Of a DNA stretch of 64,000 nucleotides, positions 60,121 through 64,000 are shown piece by piece. Position 1 is the first letter of the stretch; every line of letters begins with the position of its first letter. Origin of the DNA: Agelaius tricolor. Lineage: Eukaryota > Chordata > Aves > Passeriformes > Icteridae. The notes beneath the pieces were generated by a model, which saw only the letters and a list, made by a program, of their open reading frames with translations, did not search any database and was not told the DNA's origin. The stretch is taken from the NCBI GenBank assembly GCA_023055355.1, contig JALJCS010000002.1, positions 80,556,001-80,620,000 on the forward strand, in the 5' to 3' direction. A program made the position numbers and the translations under genes.

Positions 60121-63100
60121 GGTACTTGAAGCAAGGCTGACAGTCCCAGGAGGCTCAGTACCTCTTCAGTAGCCAGTACCAAATTTCTACCCCACTACAC
60201 CTCAGCAGGTGACATTTTGCTATGAGTATGGCAGTACAAAAGTGTTTCACTATTTGTGTTTGATCCCACTATTCCCCCTCTGACTCTGGTAGTGCAAATG
60301 CTGTGCAATTGTAGCAAGACAGGGTGGGTGCCCATGTGCTTTTTTTACAAGCTGGGTTAATGCTTACATTCAATAGTTGTTCCAGTTAAAGACAGCAGCA
60401 ATAATTACATTCATCTCACTCCAAGAATATCTGCTTGCTTCCTGAACAAGTTACTTATTAAATATGTATCTTTTTTGATGATGAAAAATCAGTAAGGATT
60501 CACTTTGTAACTGTTCTCCTTAAACACATCCCAAGCATCACCAGGTAAGTTTGATGCTTAAAATGTTGGCTTCTTCAATATTTAGCCTGCACCTCTACTT
60601 CAGATTCCCAGCTTGGCAGGTGTATAGATCAAGTCCTTATTTTTTCAGGAACTAAAACAAGCACAGTTTCATTGCACAGTGAAAACTTGCAGCTAGAAAA
60701 GGAAAAGCAGAAAGGAGGATTTTTTGGTGTTTTTTTTTTTTTTTTTTAAAACAGTTAAGGACAAAACATACTTCCAGATGGTCTCTCTTATATTGTACTG
60801 CTTTATATACAGGGCCATCTGTAACTCTTTAGTTAATTTCCACTGGTCTAATTCTGTACTTGCATGTATGTTTCTAGAATAGATTTGACCAAAATATGGG
60901 GCTTTTATGTACTGTTTGTGGGATATTTTCAGAGTAATATATAACAGACCTTGGCTGCTCTGCCCTTTGTGTAGATACAGAATGTCAAAGGGTAGGGGAA
61001 TGGCCTCCTCTCATATCTTACCCGATTCTTTGGAGGCTTCTTATGTCAAAGGAGTGCAACAAGAAGATTTGGTTAGTCACATGTACATACAGTGGGAAGC
61101 TCTGCATGCTCATTTGAATCCCCAGTATTTGTAATGAACATGCTTTATATGAGTGTTTAAAACCTCTATCCATTTACTGCATTTAAAAATACCTTTACTC
61201 TCTTTTCCCAAAGAGAGTCATTTAGAGCTTTCAAGATAATGGTGGGAAAATTTTGTGCAGAGGCATTGATGTAATGACATCAGCATTTATTCTCTTCATG
61301 TGCCAGTTTTCAAAAGACTTGAAATTGCAGAGTGAATTTTTGGTGCATTCATTTTTAATTGACTATGTTGAAAAAAAGGGAGCAAGCATGAAAACATGAA
61401 CTTGTTTGAAGTGTTTGTCACTCATATTTTATTTTCAAAATGTCTTCTCACTTCTTATAACTTAGATTGTAAAGTAAAAAACAAGGAAGAAATATATCAA
61501 AGTAATCTAATCTGTTAAAATGGCCTTAATGTAGACAATGCTTTCTGCATTTGAGATTTAAATATTTGTTCTCTATAAGCTGTATAGAGCAAAGTAATTA
61601 CTTCTGTTACCTCATATGTTCAGATTTCACTATCCAACTTCCATTTCTTACTGTGTTTTTTAATGTATTTTACTTTTAATGGCTTCCTTTCTTGAATTTA
61701 GGAACATTATGCAGTTCTCTGTCTGGGCCTTAGACATGCAAAGAAATAGGTAATCTTTTTGTCTCTGACATCATTTTTCTTTCTTCTTTTTGTAAGACTA
61801 GCATTTAGAAGAACAGTAACATTGCAGTTGTCTCTGTCTCCTTGTAGATCTTTCATAACGGGTGCTTTCAGGCAATGAAAACCACAGAGCAAATGGATCA
61901 AAAAGAATGGGATTCAGGTGATGAAAGCAATTGTTTCTTGTTGCCTGTCTTGATTTTCTTTTTAGTTTGTGCCGAAAGGTTGAGGTTGAAGTCAGATGAT
62001 AAATTTCCGAGGTCCTTGGATGGTTTAACCATCCTCATGTTCTTGGAAAAGATAGCTGAACCTATTTTCATACTAGTTTCAGCTGGAGATTTTAGTTTTT
62101 CTTGCTTGGAAATCCCATAATTTCTTTCCATGTAAATAGTGATAGTGAACGGCAAATATTACTCTGATCTTCTCACTTGGAATTAAGGGGTTTTCCTCAT
62201 TAACTAAGCTTGGGAATAACAAAAATCTGATGTGTCCGTTGCCAGAGGATGATTGTTACACATATTCCAGTTTAGGGCGAACACTACTGGTCAGAAATAA
62301 GTGTCTGTGCCTGAAAAGCAGTTCTAACCCCACTGTGGACCTAGATACCTTCAATGGAAGACAGCAGTCCCAACACATTGGGCCATCCTAGTGCTGCTGT
62401 GCTACTTTGGTGTTTTACCTACCTGACTATATATCAAGTGGAAAGGGTTGTTTGTTTTTCTAATTCACCAGTTTCTGTAAAGTGCTCTCTGCAATCCACT
62501 ACTGCTCTGCTGTTTTAAAACTAATTACAGAAGTGTAGGCATCAGCTATCATGAACTGGATAGGGAGAGTTGGTGGGGAGCTCTGGAAAGAGTGGTGAGC
62601 GTGGCTTTAGCTGGGACATTTTTCTGGCTGCCAGAGTAAGAGAGCAGATGTTGGCATTTATGTTCCATCTGTGTAAATTGACAGTGGGTACCTGTTTGGT
62701 TAGTTGATCATATGATCTAATTCTGTGCAACATTTGAGCACCTACATGATGCAGAGCACAGGGGGGCAGGCCACTCCTGCAGTCCTGTGGGATGATGTTG
62801 CCCTTGGCTGCTGCTGAATCTGTCTTACCAGGAAGTCAGTAAGGATGCCAGCATGTTCCTCTTTTTCTCTTCACTGTGTTGTTCTTCATGCTTTTCTTCT
62901 TACCTCTCAAAAGAAAAAAATAAATATCTGTGTTGGCTGCAACCCTGTAACAACTTTCCCTCAAAGAGATAGGCAATATAAATGGCAAAATGATATTGTT
63001 CAGAATTACGCATCTCAGACAGGCTGCTATAAATTCACTGACATTGTAATCACAGATGCTGAAAATAGAAAGATAAACTTTCTTTCCAAATGAGGAGTTT

Positions 63101-64000
63101 GCTCTGCTTTTCCTGCTCTTCTTAAGTTAGTTGTCTTACAGTCATCAGGGTGTTATTTGAGAGCCTCCAACTATCAATTAAATGTGACTTTCAGTCTCAT
63201 GTAGAGCCTTATGGTATTTTATTCAAACATTCAGTCTGTCTTCTTCAGCTTATTTTATTTCGGGATTTCATAATTTTGGAAAATAGGCAGTCTAATCTAG
63301 TCTATACATTTTCCTGCAACATCTACTGGAATGACATAGTAAAAAGCTGTGAGTCCTAAGAGTACTGGCACACAGCTCTTACCAATGGGGAAATCTTATT
63401 GGAAAGAAAGGAAAGAAAAACCCCAAAGAAGGCAATGTATTGTTGCTGTCACAACCCACTTCGAGAGCCAGGTTTGATTTTGGATTCATCTTGCTTTATC
63501 TTTCAAAAACACAATTGTATTTGATATCATTAATATTTAGTTTCCAGAAATTTACAGTGTTTTCTTTCTGCTTCTCTGTGGGAACATTGGAGTAAGACAA
63601 TGGCATTCAAAATCTTATTGTACGTCTACAATGCATGTTGTTCAAAATACATCCAGTATCCAACTGATGTGGCATTTGAAGATGGCATTTGAAGTTTATT
63701 AGTTGGCCTGGGAAATATTTAGGTAATAAACTTGTATAGACTTTAATGCTGTAAAGTAATAAATAGTTGATAAAATGTGATGGTCTGTAGGCTCAGTGCA
63801 TTCCTAAGTGCCCCAAAATTCATTCATTAAATCCTCAAATGAACCTAACAGTAATTGTGACAACTTGCATCACTAATGTAATAACCTGCAAAAGATGAAT
63901 TACAAAAGAACTGCTGCTACTAGAGTTGTGCTCACTGTCTGAGTAGGGGCTATGGACAAATAGAATTAGACTTAGTGGCTGCTTGAAGTAATTTTTTTCC
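60121..64000. other. Unique AT-rich DNA, nothing recognised
   Basis: It contains the poly-T tract at 60730 and a short near-duplication, GGCATTTGAAG (about 63671-63695). No gene, RNA or transposable element is recognised. Confidence 0.65.
60730..60747. repeat. Poly-T tract
   Basis: Eighteen consecutive T are followed by AAAACAG. I looked for a minus-strand retrocopy body ending in this tract and recognised none. Confidence 0.9.

Noticed and set aside
60721..60760. Poly-T tract considered as the antisense poly(A) of a retrocopy
   Set aside because: No recognisable gene body or target-site duplication is seen beside it.

Overview
This window looks like noncoding DNA from a bird nuclear genome. 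The evidence is a truncated CR1 retrotransposon with the avian 3' end, several shorter CR1-type 3' ends on both strands, and one solo, truncated LTR whose sequence I recognise as a family common in Neoaves, especially songbirds. The DNA is AT-rich and poor in CpG, with few interspersed repeats, which fits an avian gene desert or a long intron. I cannot name the species or the locus.

I found no protein-coding gene, tRNA, rRNA or recognised small RNA gene. The open reading frames are short and lack recognisable domains. The longest is 161 codons at 54365-54850, about what chance allows in 64 kb. Several others are made of repeat sequence. There is no bacterial or phage content, CRISPR array or operon.

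Layout: 1-11.4 kb is unique AT-rich DNA with a CpG-bearing patch near 2.2 kb, a CTTT/CTTG repeat near 3.8 kb and a faint ancient repeat relic. At 11.47-11.82 kb there are two abutting CR1-type 3' ends. 12-21.8 kb is unique DNA with a small CR1 remnant at 16.2 kb, a perfect 15-bp-arm hairpin at 15.56 kb and a homeobox/T-box-motif patch at 19.4-19.6 kb. A (TA)n microsatellite lies at 21.86 kb. 22-36 kb is unique DNA with GC-richer patches around 25, 27-28.3 and 30.4-30.8 kb and an ancient repeat relic near 31.9 kb. 36.6-36.9 kb and 39.7-39.9 kb hold the best regulatory-looking patches, each with RFX X-box-like palindromes. 40-50 kb is mostly featureless, apart from a CpG-bearing patch at 47.3 kb with a repeated octamer. 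50.26-51.9 kb is the repeat cluster (LTR, CR1-type 3' end on +, CR1 on -). 54.4-54.9 kb combines a CpG patch with the longest ORF, and 59.6-60.1 kb is another element-like patch.

If the window works at all, it is most plausibly as scattered cis-regulatory elements for a gene outside it. That is inference from motif content and composition, since no conservation data were available. I see no evidence of a previously undescribed system. The hairpin at 15555-15590 and the RFX palindrome cluster at 36.8 kb are the observations most worth a check.
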